From NCBI RefSeq assembly GCF_003029735.1, contig NZ_KZ686269.1, positions 558,001 to 622,000 of the forward strand: a stretch of DNA of 64,000 bases, in the 5' to 3' direction. The translations under genes and the position numbers were made by a program. Origin of the DNA: Pedobacter yulinensis (lineage in GTDB: Bacteria > Bacteroidota > Bacteroidia > Sphingobacteriales > Sphingobacteriaceae). Below the pieces are notes generated by a model. The model searched no databases and was not told the DNA's origin. It saw only the letters and a program-made list of their open reading frames with translations. This document shows positions 41,801 through 50,175 of the stretch, piece after piece (positions within the stretch are counted from its first letter, which is position 1; each line of letters begins with the position of its first letter).

Positions 41801-44401
41801 GAGGCGATCTCCCTGCGGACTGCGGATGCCGAGGTAACTGCTGTATACATGGTAGGGGATACTGAAATAATCAAGGCTGAAATTGCCACCGGGCTCGAAC
41901 ACCTTCGTGGTGAAATTGGCTTTCAGTACGCCCGGCGCCGTGTTTTCGTCGAGGTTTGTGTTCACGGTCGCGCTGCCATTTTCATTCAGCCTGCCATTAA
42001 AGATGGTTTTTACCTGCGATTCAAAGCGGACCGTCGGGTTGTCAAAGCTATAACCTTCAAAACCCTTAAATGCCGTGGCTGCAGTGCTTAGGTTCACATC
42101 TACCGTGGCCCTAAGATTTTGGGCTGTTGCACCGAACAGCCAGCGCGCAGAAAGCTGCGCAGCCGAAGCCGATCCCGAACGGAGGTACTTGCGGCCGGCG
42201 GTATTGAAATCGATCTTTAAGCGATTCGGCATGACCGTTTCCACCTTAATGGTTTTGCTGAAGACCGAGCCGCCTGCCCGGGCTTTAAGGAGCCAGTTGC
42301 CGGTCGGTGCGCCATTGTCTGTTGCTGTTTTGTAAGTATAAAAGCCGTTGAGCGACTGCCCGGCTACGGTCTTTTGATAGAGTTTTCCGCGGGCGTCGTA
42401 TAATTCGAACGTAACCGGATAGCGGGCGGGGAGCTTTTTCAACTTGTCTTCAAGGATGAATGATACGAAAATCGAATCGCCGGGCCGCCAAACCCCGCGT
42501 TCCCCATACAGATAGCCCTTTACACCGTTTTGTACCACGTCGCCGCCTACATCGAAGCGGCTCAGGGGCAGGGCATTGCCGTCGTCCAGTTTCAGGTAGC
42601 CGCGCTCATCGCCCTTCCTGGCAATGAGCAGGAAGGGGCGCCTGGTCAGCGTGAAACTGGCCATTCCATCGCCATCGGTCTTACCTTTAAGCAGCACCTG
42701 GTTCTGGTAGTCAACCAGATCCAACTCCACTCCGCTCATCGGCTCGGCAGTGAGCAGGTCGGTAGCCACCACCAGCATGCTGTTGTCATTGCCCCGTTTT
42801 GCAATAAGACCAAGGTTTGATGCCATCAGGTTGCGGCTGGCAAAGCGCTCCCGGGTATAAAATGAGGGTGTACAGGGGTTATCCCGGTCATCCCAGCGGT
42901 AGTTCATGGGATAATAGGCTTCGTACCGGGACCAGAAGTCGTCGTCTTCGTCTATCTTTTCTGAATAGTATTCGCCATCTTCATTTTCAGACGCTTCCGA
43001 TCCCTGTGTACCGGCATCGCATTTATAGAGGTTGTATTCCCTCCTGAAACCGATGGTTACCCGGTACATGGCGCCCGGTTCGGTTTTCAATAGTTTGTCC
43101 AGGTCCAGGTTAAACCGGTTCTTCTTGTGCAGGTTGAGCGCTTTGTCGTCGTCAAGCCTGATTGTTTTCTGGACAACCGGTCTGGCTACCCGCCGCAGCT
43201 GGTTGCCTTCCTTGTAATTGTTTGCCTGGAAAAACTGTGGTATGTTGTTTTCGTAAATTTTAATGATTGTTACATCAACAGCGCTCAGGTTTACGGCGTC
43301 AAATGGTAAGATCAACTTTCCTGAATTGGGCAGGATGGTGCCGCTGCCCGCTATAATGGCCTGCGGAAGTTTGTTCTCAAAAACCAGGCTGGCCGATTTG
43401 GTCATGTCAACACGATTGTTCCGGATGTTTTCAACGCCTGTACTGACTTGAAGCATGTGCGTGCCTTCCAGCGCCTCGGACGCATAAACTTTTACCTGGC
43501 TGCCGTCTATAGTAAAGCGCAGGTCTGCAAATGTTCCCAGCGTAATCAGCCCGGCAAGGTCCTGTGCTACATTTACCGGTTCTGAAAACTGCACCAGCGC
43601 GTAATCCTCATCATCCTGAACCGCCCGGATATCCAGTACCTTGAAGACACCGAGCTTTGGCAGGGCCAGCGTTGTCTCACCCTCCTGGTCGGCCCGGATA
43701 GCGTCGCCGTCCCAGCTCAGTTCAACTTGCTGCTCACTTGCTGTTTTTTTGATACTGTCAATGGTAAACGTCGACTGGCGTGCTGAGAGATCGTGTTTCC
43801 ATTTGATATTCAACTTTTTACCGGCGCTTGCCTGAAGCAGCTGTTCAATGGCCGCGCTTTCTTCCGTGTCTGACGTGGTAATGCTGCCACTTAACTTCAT
43901 CAGATCCATTGACGAGCTGTTCTGCGACACCAGCCCGTGGTTTTCAACTGAAAATCCGGGTTTAATGATTTTGAAGCTAAAGTCAAACGCTTCAAGTCCT
44001 TTCTCTGTGTCGGTAAGCTCATCAAGCTGCAGACTGGCATGGTAAGTTTCTCCTGGCTCGAGATCGTCTTCCGGCCTGAACTCGAGCGTGCGTGCGTCGA
44101 CCCAGTACACTTTGCCGCTAACGGCGGGAGAAAACCGGATCAGGCTGCGTTCATCTGCTTTACCCGGGGTAATCACGTTTTTGACGTTCCCGGCCAGCTG
44201 TATCCTTATAAAACTCTTCTTGGATATGGTACCTGAGGTGTAGGCCTCGATGTATTTTTCATAAGCTTTGGCGTCACTGTCTTTGCGGGGCTTGTTAAAA
44301 ATAAAGAACAGAGAAAGGGCGACCGTAACTACGGCGAGGCCTGCAAGAATGAGATTGCGGGTCTTTTTTCGGGGCGTTAATCCGGAGGTTGTGTTTTCCA
44401 T
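38819..44401 (-). CDS. Bacterial alpha-2-macroglobulin with thioester motif
   Basis: A 1860-residue periplasmic protease trap. An N-terminal membrane helix (about 16-34) anchors it in the inner membrane; no lipobox is seen. Long MG-type beta domains follow. The reactive thioester is visible as PHGCVEQ (Cys1411, Gln1414), followed by the alpha-helical toroid (FQTADGGFAYWPNEAAADEWGT) and the C-terminal receptor-like domain. Family knowledge: cleavage of a bait region exposes the thioester, which links to the attacking protease. The partner gene pbpC overlaps downstream. A bait region cannot be placed from sequence. The length exceeds E. coli YfhM (about 1650), as is common in Bacteroidota. Confidence 0.95.
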   Translation of the reverse strand: MENTTSGLTPRKKTRNLILAGLAVVTVALSLFFIFNKPRKDSDAKAYEKYIEAYTSGTISKKSFIRIQLAGNVKNVITPGKADERSLIRFSPAVSGKVYWVDARTLEFRPEDDLEPGETYHASLQLDELTDTEKGLEAFDFSFKIIKPGFSVENHGLVSQNSSSMDLMKLSGSITTSDTEESAAIEQLLQASAGKKLNIKWKHDLSARQSTFTIDSIKKTASEQQVELSWDGDAIRADQEGETTLALPKLGVFKVLDIRAVQDDEDYALVQFSEPVNVAQDLAGLITLGTFADLRFTIDGSQVKVYASEALEGTHMLQVSTGVENIRNNRVDMTKSASLVFENKLPQAIIAGSGTILPNSGKLILPFDAVNLSAVDVTIIKIYENNIPQFFQANNYKEGNQLRRVARPVVQKTIRLDDDKALNLHKKNRFNLDLDKLLKTEPGAMYRVTIGFRREYNLYKCDAGTQGSEASENEDGEYYSEKIDEDDDFWSRYEAYYPMNYRWDDRDNPCTPSFYTRERFASRNLMASNLGLIAKRGNDNSMLVVATDLLTAEPMSGVELDLVDYQNQVLLKGKTDGDGMASFTLTRRPFLLIARKGDERGYLKLDDGNALPLSRFDVGGDVVQNGVKGYLYGERGVWRPGDSIFVSFILEDKLKKLPARYPVTFELYDARGKLYQKTVAGQSLNGFYTYKTATDNGAPTGNWLLKARAGGSVFSKTIKVETVMPNRLKIDFNTAGRKYLRSGSASAAQLSARWLFGATAQNLRATVDVNLSTAATAFKGFEGYSFDNPTVRFESQVKTIFNGRLNENGSATVNTNLDENTAPGVLKANFTTKVFEPGGNFSLDYFSIPYHVYSSYLGIRSPQGDRLSGMLVTGKDHRMDLVSVNTDGRLQAGNKTVQVELYKVQWRWWWDQDDAYTYANFTQNQFNKIIQKTNVTLINGRGSWNLRLDEPEWGRYLILVRDLEGGHVTGKSVYVDWPGWAQREQANNPTEASMLSFTANKQKFKVGEEVVLTIPTAKAGRALISIENGSRVIKTFWTKTTAGQTQFRFRAEKDMAPNVFANVSLLQPHAQTVNDLPIRMYGAIPLLIEDPGTILKPQLNMPAKIRPETPSSLTVSEQNGKAMTYTIALVDEGLLDLTRFKTPNPHGAFYAREGLGVKTWDLFDYVLGAWGGNLERLLSIGGDGTANRNLNPAKANRFKPVVKFLGPFYLAAGEKKAHKFTLPPYIGAVRAMVVAGQDGAYGFAEKSVQVKKPLMLLATLPRMVGPGEQFTLPVTVFATENNLKNVTVSLAAQKLSVNGKNSQVLYYKQPGEQQCFFNITVPEKTGIARVRVTAQSGGERSFYDVEIDVRNPNPYVTNVQAATLQPGQRWETSFQPIGTAGTNSGAVEVSTIPPLNLGKRLGYLLQYPHGCVEQTTSAVFPQLVLHQLSQLSQQQQAAVQKNVKAGVNKLKAFQTADGGFAYWPNEAAADEWGTNYAAHFLIEAAAAGYELPAGAENGFIKYLRTKAAAWAPNSTNFYGGDLMQAYRLYVLALARKPEMAAMNRLRAFEYLSVSAKWRLAAAYKLAGQGGAATQLIKGLSTDIKPYNQLSGTYGSDLRDQAMILETLTLLGQHGKAGQMLQRVASRLGEDSWYSTQTTAYSLVAIAKFCGQHAGSNQLRYSFTTDGLNGKVDTKNYLNSTALTFKTGKTTLVNTGKRVLFVRLILSGQPAAGQNDFLPNREEVLQAAVSYKLLNGKPVDPANLKQGTDFFAEVSIKNPGGRGLYEQMALTQIFPSGWEIINARLNDNESILASSPANYQDIRDDRVFTYFNIREGETLTYKILLNASYLGRFYLPATLCEAMYDNNISATVPGQWVEVTR

Positions 44402-44576
44402 AATGCATGATAAAGGCGTCGGAAAAATACAGTTTTTTTTGAAGTGAAATGCAAAGATTCAAACTACACGATAACATGCCTGCGGTCCGGATTTGGAAAC
44501 CAGCGCGTTATACATGCCGAGGCGCGAAGTTACTAGAGCAGATGCGCTGCTGAAGCAGCAGGATTGAGCGAAAGCG

Positions 44577-44981
44577 TTATTTAATCATGACACCCGGCAT
44601 GTTGACCAGCGGGATCCGGATCAGGTTTTCTTCAATGATACTCTCGGGGAGAAAGTAAAATTTCTTGTCGTAAATGGTACCATCAATGTAATAGCTTACC
44701 CAGTACTCGTTGGTAAGACCGAACACTGCCGGGTCAATGGCCTCGACCCCGGCAAAAGATGCGGCCTTCATGTCGCCGATAAAATGCCGCAAAACTGACG
44801 TTTTAACCTGTTTCCCGTCCTTTTCTCCATACCCTTTCGAACTAATCAGCACATTACTGATCGCCTTTTCTTTCAGGTTGATGATGTACACCGTCCAATG
44901 TTTTGCTTCAGGCGTTTCGTTCTTGAGAACGACAGCCATGGCGATGTCTTCTACAATATTTTCGGGCAGGTCTTTTTTCAT
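44577..44981 (-). CDS. Uncharacterised 134-residue protein downstream of topA
   Basis: I do not recognise a defined family. The protein is soluble-looking and alternates beta strands (MAVVLKNETPEAKHWTVYIINL, ISNVLISSKGYGEKDGK, EYWVSYYIDGTIYDKKFYFLP) with short helices; it ends with a hydrophobic strand (RIPLVNMPGVMIK). No signal or membrane segment. It starts 30 bases after the topA stop on the same strand, so it is probably co-transcribed, and similar short proteins may accompany topA in relatives. The 175 bases between it and the A2M start (44402-44576) hold no gene I can support. Confidence 0.8.
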   Translation of the reverse strand: MKKDLPENIVEDIAMAVVLKNETPEAKHWTVYIINLKEKAISNVLISSKGYGEKDGKQVKTSVLRHFIGDMKAASFAGVEAIDPAVFGLTNEYWVSYYIDGTIYDKKFYFLPESIIEENLIRIPLVNMPGVMIK

Positions 44982-45011
44982 AACAAACTATGCGCAGAAC
45001 AGCAGCGGCCA

Positions 45012-47561
45012 TTACTTGGTTTTTGCCGTCGTCTTTTTTGCAGCCGCTTTCTTTTTTGCGGGCTTGGCCTGAAAAGCATCCGGTACCTGGCTTTCGATCA
45101 TTTTTTTAACATCGTCCAGGCTCAGCGCGCCCAATTCTTCAGCAGTATACTTTTGTTTCGTAGCCGGGTTATTGCCTAGTTTCAGCATCTGCTTTCCGAA
45201 ACGGATGAAGGGTCCCCAGCGACCGTTTTCAATGGCGATCTTTTCAGTCTCCCAGTTCTGAATATACCGGTTGGCTTCTTTTTCCAGCTTTTTATCAATG
45301 AGTTCATTGATATCTTTCTGTGTCAGCTGGTCAAAGTTATAAGCCTTTGGCACATTGATAAACAGGTTGTTCCATTTAATGAATGGGCCGAAACGTCCTT
45401 TTCCCTTTGTAACGGGCAGGTCCTGGTAAGTCGCTACCGGTGCATCTGTACTTACTTTTTCATTGATAATTTCAATAGCACGGTCCTGCGTAATCGAAAG
45501 CGGGTCTTCATTTTTCGGGATGGAAATATAGGCTTCGCCCCATTTAACGTACGGACCAAACCGCCCAACGCCAACAGAAACCTCTTTTCCCTCGAAATCT
45601 TCAAGCTGGAACGGAAGCCTGAACAATTCCAGCGCCTCTTCGAGCCTAATCGTTCCGACAGATTGCGATTTCAGCAGGCTGGCATACCTTGGTTTTTCTT
45701 CATCATCGCTTTCACCGATCTGCACCAGCGGACCAAAGCGGCCGACTTTTGTGTAGACATTTTTACCCGTTGCAGGATCTGTTCCGAGCAGGCGTTCGCC
45801 GGTGGCGCGCTCAGCGGTTTCGAGCGTGTTTTCTACTTCGTTATGAAAGGGATTATAAAAGGAGTGGAGCATTTCTGTCCATTCTTTCAATCCCTGGGCA
45901 ATTTCATCAAATTCTTTTTCCACTTTTGCCGTGAAATTGAAGTCGACAATGCCTTTAAAATGCTCAACCAGGAAATCATTTACGACCTCGCCGATATCTG
46001 TAGGAAACAGTTTGGCTTTTTCAGCGCCTGTAACCTCACTTCTGGTCATTTTGGTCAGCTGCCCCCCGCTAAGCTGCATGGTCTGAAATTTCCTTTCCTT
46101 GCCTTCGCGGTCTTCTTTGACTACATAACCACGGTTTTGTATCGTAGAAATTGTCGGGGCATAGGTCGAAGGACGGCCAATGCCGAGCTCTTCCAGTTTT
46201 TTCACCAGGCTGGCCTCTGTATAACGGGCCGGGGGCCGGGTAAAACGTTCTGTTGCGTTCATTTCCCGCAGCTGCAGGGACTGCCCCTTCGACAATGGAG
46301 GCAGTGTGTTGCTGTTTTCACGGTCCTCTGATTCATCGTCATCTGTCGATTCAAGGTAGACTTTTAAAAAGCCGTCGAACTTCATGACCTCACCTTCGGC
46401 TACCAGGTGTTCATTGCGTGTGCTTACCTGTATCTGTGCGGTGGTTTTCTCAAAGAGCGCTTCGCTCATCTGCGATGCGATGGCGCGTTTCCAGATCAGT
46501 TCGTACAGGCGCCGCTCGGCATTGTCTCCGGCGACGGTATGCTGATCAAAATAGGTGGGCCTGATGGCTTCGTGAGCCTCCTGTGCGCCTGCAGATTTGG
46601 TTTTGTAGCGCCTGCTTTGGTGGTACTTGTCGCCATAGGCAGAACGAATCTCAGCCTCGGCAGCCTGAATGGCTGTGTCTGACAGATTTACAGAGTCGGT
46701 ACGCATGTAGGTGATCTTACCGGCTTCGTATAAACGCTGGGCCAGCTGCATGGTTCTTGATACCGAATAGCCAAGCTTGCGCGAGGCCTCCTGCTGCAGG
46801 GTTGATGTTGTAAAAGGAGGGGCCGGGTTGCGTTTGGCGGGCCGGGTATCGAGTGCGGCAATGGCAAAACTCGCATTGATGCAGTCGCCCAGAAATTTCT
46901 CCGCATCTGCGGCCGTTTCAAAGCGTTGCGGCAGCTCTGCTTTGACCAGTTCTTTTCCCGTGCCGGTGCCAAAAATGGCGGTTATTTTGAAGGCAGCGGA
47001 TGCGCGAAAGTTGTTGATCTCACGCTCCCGCTCTACGATGATGCGCACCGCGACAGATTGTACCCGACCCGCTGAAAGTGAGGGTTTTACTTTTTTCCAC
47101 AAAACCGGCGATAGTTCAAAACCAACCAGGCGGTCCAGCACGCGCCGGGCCTGCTGCGCATACACCAGGTTGTAGTCTATGGTTCTCGGATTGTCGATGG
47201 CTTTCAGGATGGCTGGCTTGGTGATCTCATGGAAAACAATACGTTTGGTGCGGTTTTCCTGCAGGCCCAGGGTTTCGTAAAGGTGCCAGGAGATCGCCTC
47301 GCCCTCCCGGTCCTCATCGGATGCGAGCCAGACCATTTCGGCGTTTTTAGCAAGCTTTTTTAATTCGGTAACCACCTGTTTCTTGTCAGCCGGTACCTCG
47401 TAAGTCTGCGCAAAGTCTTTGCTGATGTCTATACCCATATCGCCCTTTACCAGGTCGCGAATGTGGCCATAGCTCGACTTTACGAGGAAATCCTTGCCGA
47501 GGTATCCTTCGATCGTTTTGGCTTTCGCCGGTGATTCTACAATTAATAAGTTCTTCGCCAT
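45012..47561 (-). CDS. topA: DNA topoisomerase I (type IA)
   Basis: An 849-residue enzyme that relaxes negative supercoils through a 5'-phosphotyrosine. The Toprim domain opens with LLIVESPAKAKTIEGYLG and has the acidic DEDREGEAISWHL motif. The catalytic tyrosine lies in KITYMRTDSVNLS. The C-terminal part lacks Cys4 zinc fingers; instead it has four repeats around (V/K/N)GR(F/W)GP (VGRFGPLVQIG, VGRFGPYVKWG, KGRFGPFIKWN, NGRWGPFIRFG), the usual zinc-free repeat of this group. The last 15 residues are a Lys/Ala tail (AKKKAAAKKTTAKTK) that may bind DNA. An unknown small gene follows downstream. The upstream 274 bases (47562-47835) carry no other gene. Confidence 0.97.
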   Translation of the reverse strand: MAKNLLIVESPAKAKTIEGYLGKDFLVKSSYGHIRDLVKGDMGIDISKDFAQTYEVPADKKQVVTELKKLAKNAEMVWLASDEDREGEAISWHLYETLGLQENRTKRIVFHEITKPAILKAIDNPRTIDYNLVYAQQARRVLDRLVGFELSPVLWKKVKPSLSAGRVQSVAVRIIVEREREINNFRASAAFKITAIFGTGTGKELVKAELPQRFETAADAEKFLGDCINASFAIAALDTRPAKRNPAPPFTTSTLQQEASRKLGYSVSRTMQLAQRLYEAGKITYMRTDSVNLSDTAIQAAEAEIRSAYGDKYHQSRRYKTKSAGAQEAHEAIRPTYFDQHTVAGDNAERRLYELIWKRAIASQMSEALFEKTTAQIQVSTRNEHLVAEGEVMKFDGFLKVYLESTDDDESEDRENSNTLPPLSKGQSLQLREMNATERFTRPPARYTEASLVKKLEELGIGRPSTYAPTISTIQNRGYVVKEDREGKERKFQTMQLSGGQLTKMTRSEVTGAEKAKLFPTDIGEVVNDFLVEHFKGIVDFNFTAKVEKEFDEIAQGLKEWTEMLHSFYNPFHNEVENTLETAERATGERLLGTDPATGKNVYTKVGRFGPLVQIGESDDEEKPRYASLLKSQSVGTIRLEEALELFRLPFQLEDFEGKEVSVGVGRFGPYVKWGEAYISIPKNEDPLSITQDRAIEIINEKVSTDAPVATYQDLPVTKGKGRFGPFIKWNNLFINVPKAYNFDQLTQKDINELIDKKLEKEANRYIQNWETEKIAIENGRWGPFIRFGKQMLKLGNNPATKQKYTAEELGALSLDDVKKMIESQVPDAFQAKPAKKKAAAKKTTAKTK

Positions 47562-47835
47562 CCGGAACGTTTTTTTGCAAATAAAACTATAAAATACGCT
47601 AAATTCAAAATCGCCGGGTCAATAACCATTCGCTTTTGGGCTTGTTTTGCGTCATTTTATCATGTTTAAAGAGGGGTAGCGGTGAGCGTGGCTGCCGGTA
47701 AGTAGCTTTCAGGCAGGGGGCTAAGTGCTGCAAAGATAAACCGGGGCCGCAGGCGGCAGCCATCCTGTAAAGTTTACATTCCTTATATATATGTAAATCC
47801 TTTTTCTGTGTAATTTCGTTTTTAAAGATAAAACT

Positions 47836-48348
47836 ATGATGAATACTTTATTGATCCTGTTCAGCCTGCTGGTTACGCCGCCAAAGAACGCTTATGATTT
47901 TAAGTTTAAATCGATTGATGGAAAAGAGATCAGCCTCGCCAAATTCAAGGGCAAGAAGATCCTGATCGTAAATACCGCTTCGAAGTGTGGTTTTACGCCG
48001 CAATATGAAGAGCTGGAAAAGCTGCATAAACAATATGGCAAAAAACTGGTACTGATCGGTTTTCCGGCAGGTAATTTCGGCGGTCAGGAGCTCGGTACCA
48101 ATTCCGAGATCCAGGCGTTTTGCAAAAAGAACTATGGCGTGACGTTCCTGCTCGGAGAAAAGTCGAGCGTTAAAGGAACAGATATCTCACCGCTGTTTTC
48201 CTGGCTTACTTCCCAGCCCAATGCAGATTTTACCGGCGACATCAAGTGGAATTTTGAAAAGTTCCTGATCAATGAGAAAGGAGAACTGGTTCACCGTTAC
48301 CGGTCGAACGTGAAGCCGATGGACGAATCCATCACTAAAAACCTTTAA
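47836..48348 (+). CDS. Glutathione peroxidase-family thiol peroxidase
   Basis: A 170-residue protein. The peroxidatic residue is cysteine, Cys51 in NTASKCGFT, not selenocysteine. GFPAGNFGGQE has the family glutamine but replaces the usual FPCNQF cysteine by alanine-glycine; WNFEKFLI provides the tryptophan. A second cysteine in IQAFCKKNYGV sits where non-animal enzymes have the resolving cysteine, so thioredoxin rather than glutathione is the likely reductant. The N-terminus (MMNTLLILFSLLVTPP) is hydrophobic and may be a signal or membrane anchor. It is a single gene with a strong terminator. Start ATG 47836 or 47839. Confidence 0.93.
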   Translation: MMNTLLILFSLLVTPPKNAYDFKFKSIDGKEISLAKFKGKKILIVNTASKCGFTPQYEELEKLHKQYGKKLVLIGFPAGNFGGQELGTNSEIQAFCKKNYGVTFLLGEKSSVKGTDISPLFSWLTSQPNADFTGDIKWNFEKFLINEKGELVHRYRSNVKPMDESITKNL

Positions 48349-48359
48349 ATTAAAATAAG

Positions 48360-48388
48360 AAAAGCCGGGTAAAGCCCGGCTTTTTTTT
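48360..48388 (+). terminator. Intrinsic terminator
   Basis: AAAAGCCGGG and CCCGGCTTTT pair around TAAAG, ending in eight Ts. It follows the peroxidase gene. Confidence 0.92.
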
Positions 48389-48422
48389 GATGCTGAGTTT
48401 GGCCGTAAACCTGTGCAGCTGG

Positions 48423-48902
48423 TTACAAAGCACCCATCGCAATGATAAACGGGTCTATAATTCGCACTGTTGAAAACGGCCTGAGTTTCTCAAGCGCCTG
48501 TGCCCGGATCCGGGGATCGGGGTTGCGGGCTTTATTTTCTGGTTCGGCATGCATGTTTTGCAGAGTCACGTAACACACCACAACACTGCCCGGGACATTC
48601 GCAAAAGCACTTTTTTCTGCCATGATCTCTGCTGTGGCAGTTTTTTCTCTGAGAATGCTGTCCAGCAACTGGTCTTTATCAAAAAGCAGCACCTGTTCTG
48701 CAAGGCCCGCCTTATTTACTTTCACCGCAATGGCAAACTGCATCAGTTTACCCTGGTAGTCTGGCAGGCTGCTGTAACGCTGGTGGCTCTCAGCACTGAT
48801 CCAGCTGCAGTTGGCGAGAAAGCGACCTGCTTTTTCGTCATCCTGCGCAGCAGCGACAAAGAAAGTGCAGGCCAGAAAAGTCGTGATCAGGAGGTGTTTC
48901 AT
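48423..48902 (-). CDS. Secreted protein of unknown function
   Basis: A 159-residue protein with a signal peptide (MKHLLITTFLACTFFVAAAQ). The mature part has FLANCSWISAESHQRYSSLPDYQGKLMQFAIAVKVNKAG, a long strand-helix region, and a conserved-looking tail (RPFSTVRIIDPFIIAMGAL). There are two cysteines, in NCSW and VVCYV, that could pair. I recognise no family. Start 48902 is chosen over 48908 because it gives a canonical signal peptide. It begins 8 bases after the mnmA stop and is probably on the same transcript. Its function is not suggested by that neighbour. Confidence 0.78.
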   Translation of the reverse strand: MKHLLITTFLACTFFVAAAQDDEKAGRFLANCSWISAESHQRYSSLPDYQGKLMQFAIAVKVNKAGLAEQVLLFDKDQLLDSILREKTATAEIMAEKSAFANVPGSVVVCYVTLQNMHAEPENKARNPDPRIRAQALEKLRPFSTVRIIDPFIIAMGAL

Positions 48903-48910
48903 AACCATGG

Positions 48911-50002
48911 TTAAACAAGGAAGCCGCCGCCCAACAGGTCGTTGCCTTCGTAAAAAACAGCCGACTGGCCTGGGGCAATGGCAGAGACAGCGTGATCGAA
49001 CACGACGCGCATGCGGTCCTTTTCCTGTACAATGGTGCTCAGCGAGCCGGCATCCTTGTACCTGATTTTCGTGACCACCTCAGCCATCGGTTCGTCAATC
49101 CGATCGTATTTGATCAGGTTGAGGTTACGCACCATGGCCTCTGTTCGCTCCAGCTCGTCGGCGCGTCCCAATACAACCGTATTGCTTTCAGGAAGAATTT
49201 GTGTAACAAACATAGGCTCGCCCAGTGCAATACCCAGGCCTTTGCGCTGCCCGATGGTATAAAAGGGATAACCTTTATGCTGGCCAACCACCATGCCGTT
49301 GGTGAGTATAAAATTCCCGCCAGAGACCTGCTCCTCAAGTTCGGGAACCCGGTGTTTCAGAAAGGCCCGGTAGTCGTTATCGGGAACAAAACAGATTTCA
49401 TAGCTTTCGCTTTTTTTAGCCAGTTCTTCCTGGCCCATATCAAGCGCCATCTGCCTGATCTCGGCTTTCGAAAAACTACCAAGCGGAAATTTGGTTCGCT
49501 TTAAGTTTTCCTGCGAAACGCCCCACAATACATAACTCTGGTCTTTGTTCTCATCTTTACCTTTGGAAATGACATACCGGCTGTTGTCATGCTGCCGGAT
49601 GTTCGCATAGTGGCCGGTGGCTATAAATTCGCAGTCGAGTTTATTGGCCCGTTTTAGTAAGGCTTCCCATTTGATGTGTGTATTGCACAGCACGCATGGA
49701 TTGGGTGTGCGGCCTGCCAGGTACTCATCAACAAAGTTGTCGATAACAAAGTCGCCGAATTCATCACGGATATCGAGAATGTAGTGCGGAAATCCATAGT
49801 TAACAGCCAGGGTACGCGCATCATTGATGCTGTCCAGGCTGCAGCAGCCGGTTTCCTTGCTGTCTGAGCCCGATGTGGCATAGTCCCATGTCTTCATCGT
49901 CAGGCCGATCACCTCGTAACCCTGCTCGTGCAGCATCACAGCAGCTACAGAGCTGTCTACGCCACCGCTCATGGCCACCAATATTCTTCCGTGTTTGCTC
50001 AT
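48911..50002 (-). CDS. mnmA: tRNA-uridine 2-thiolase
   Basis: A 363-residue enzyme that puts sulfur on U34 of tRNAs for Lys, Glu and Gln. The ATP-binding P-loop is VAMSGGVDSSVAA near the start. NPCVLCNTHIKWE carries the first catalytic cysteine and ESYEICFVPDND the second. GKDENKDQSYVLWG, HKGYPFYTIGQRKGLGI and the C-terminal RIDEPMAEVVTKIRYKDAG complete the family pattern. Sulfur probably arrives from a cysteine desulfurase relay encoded elsewhere. A minus-strand -7 element lies just upstream. Confidence 0.96.
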   Translation of the reverse strand: MSKHGRILVAMSGGVDSSVAAVMLHEQGYEVIGLTMKTWDYATSGSDSKETGCCSLDSINDARTLAVNYGFPHYILDIRDEFGDFVIDNFVDEYLAGRTPNPCVLCNTHIKWEALLKRANKLDCEFIATGHYANIRQHDNSRYVISKGKDENKDQSYVLWGVSQENLKRTKFPLGSFSKAEIRQMALDMGQEELAKKSESYEICFVPDNDYRAFLKHRVPELEEQVSGGNFILTNGMVVGQHKGYPFYTIGQRKGLGIALGEPMFVTQILPESNTVVLGRADELERTEAMVRNLNLIKYDRIDEPMAEVVTKIRYKDAGSLSTIVQEKDRMRVVFDHAVSAIAPGQSAVFYEGNDLLGGGFLV

Positions 50003-50018
50003 CTTAAAATAATTAAGG

Positions 50019-50026
50019 CAAAAATA
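50019..50026 (-). promoter_or_regulatory. Putative -7 element of mnmA
   Basis: Read on the minus strand this is TATTTTTG, fitting TAnnTTTG, 16 bases before the mnmA ATG. No -33 TTG at the usual distance. Confidence 0.4.
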
Positions 50027-50125
50027 GCGGTTTTTATTGTAAGATTGCGTGTTTGCGGGTCAGTCGGCTGTCAAAAGCATGAGGGTCATTTTTTGGCAAG
50101 TTAAACGATATAGCAGCTAATTTTC

Positions 50126-50155
50126 TTTGACTTTTCTGCAAAATAGATACCTTAG
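50126..50155 (+). promoter_or_regulatory. Putative promoter of the GH92 gene
   Basis: TTTG at 50126-50129 and TACCTTAG at 50148-50155, 18 bases apart, 20 bases before the ATG. The -7 box differs by one base from TAnnTTTG. Confidence 0.5.
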
Positions 50156-50175
50156 ATAAATATTATAAGCGAACA

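Noticed and set aside
44402..44576. Possible tRNA or small RNA between the A2M and unknown genes
   Set aside because: No cloverleaf or T-loop motif could be found, only a short CTGCTG/CAGCAG hairpin without a T-run.
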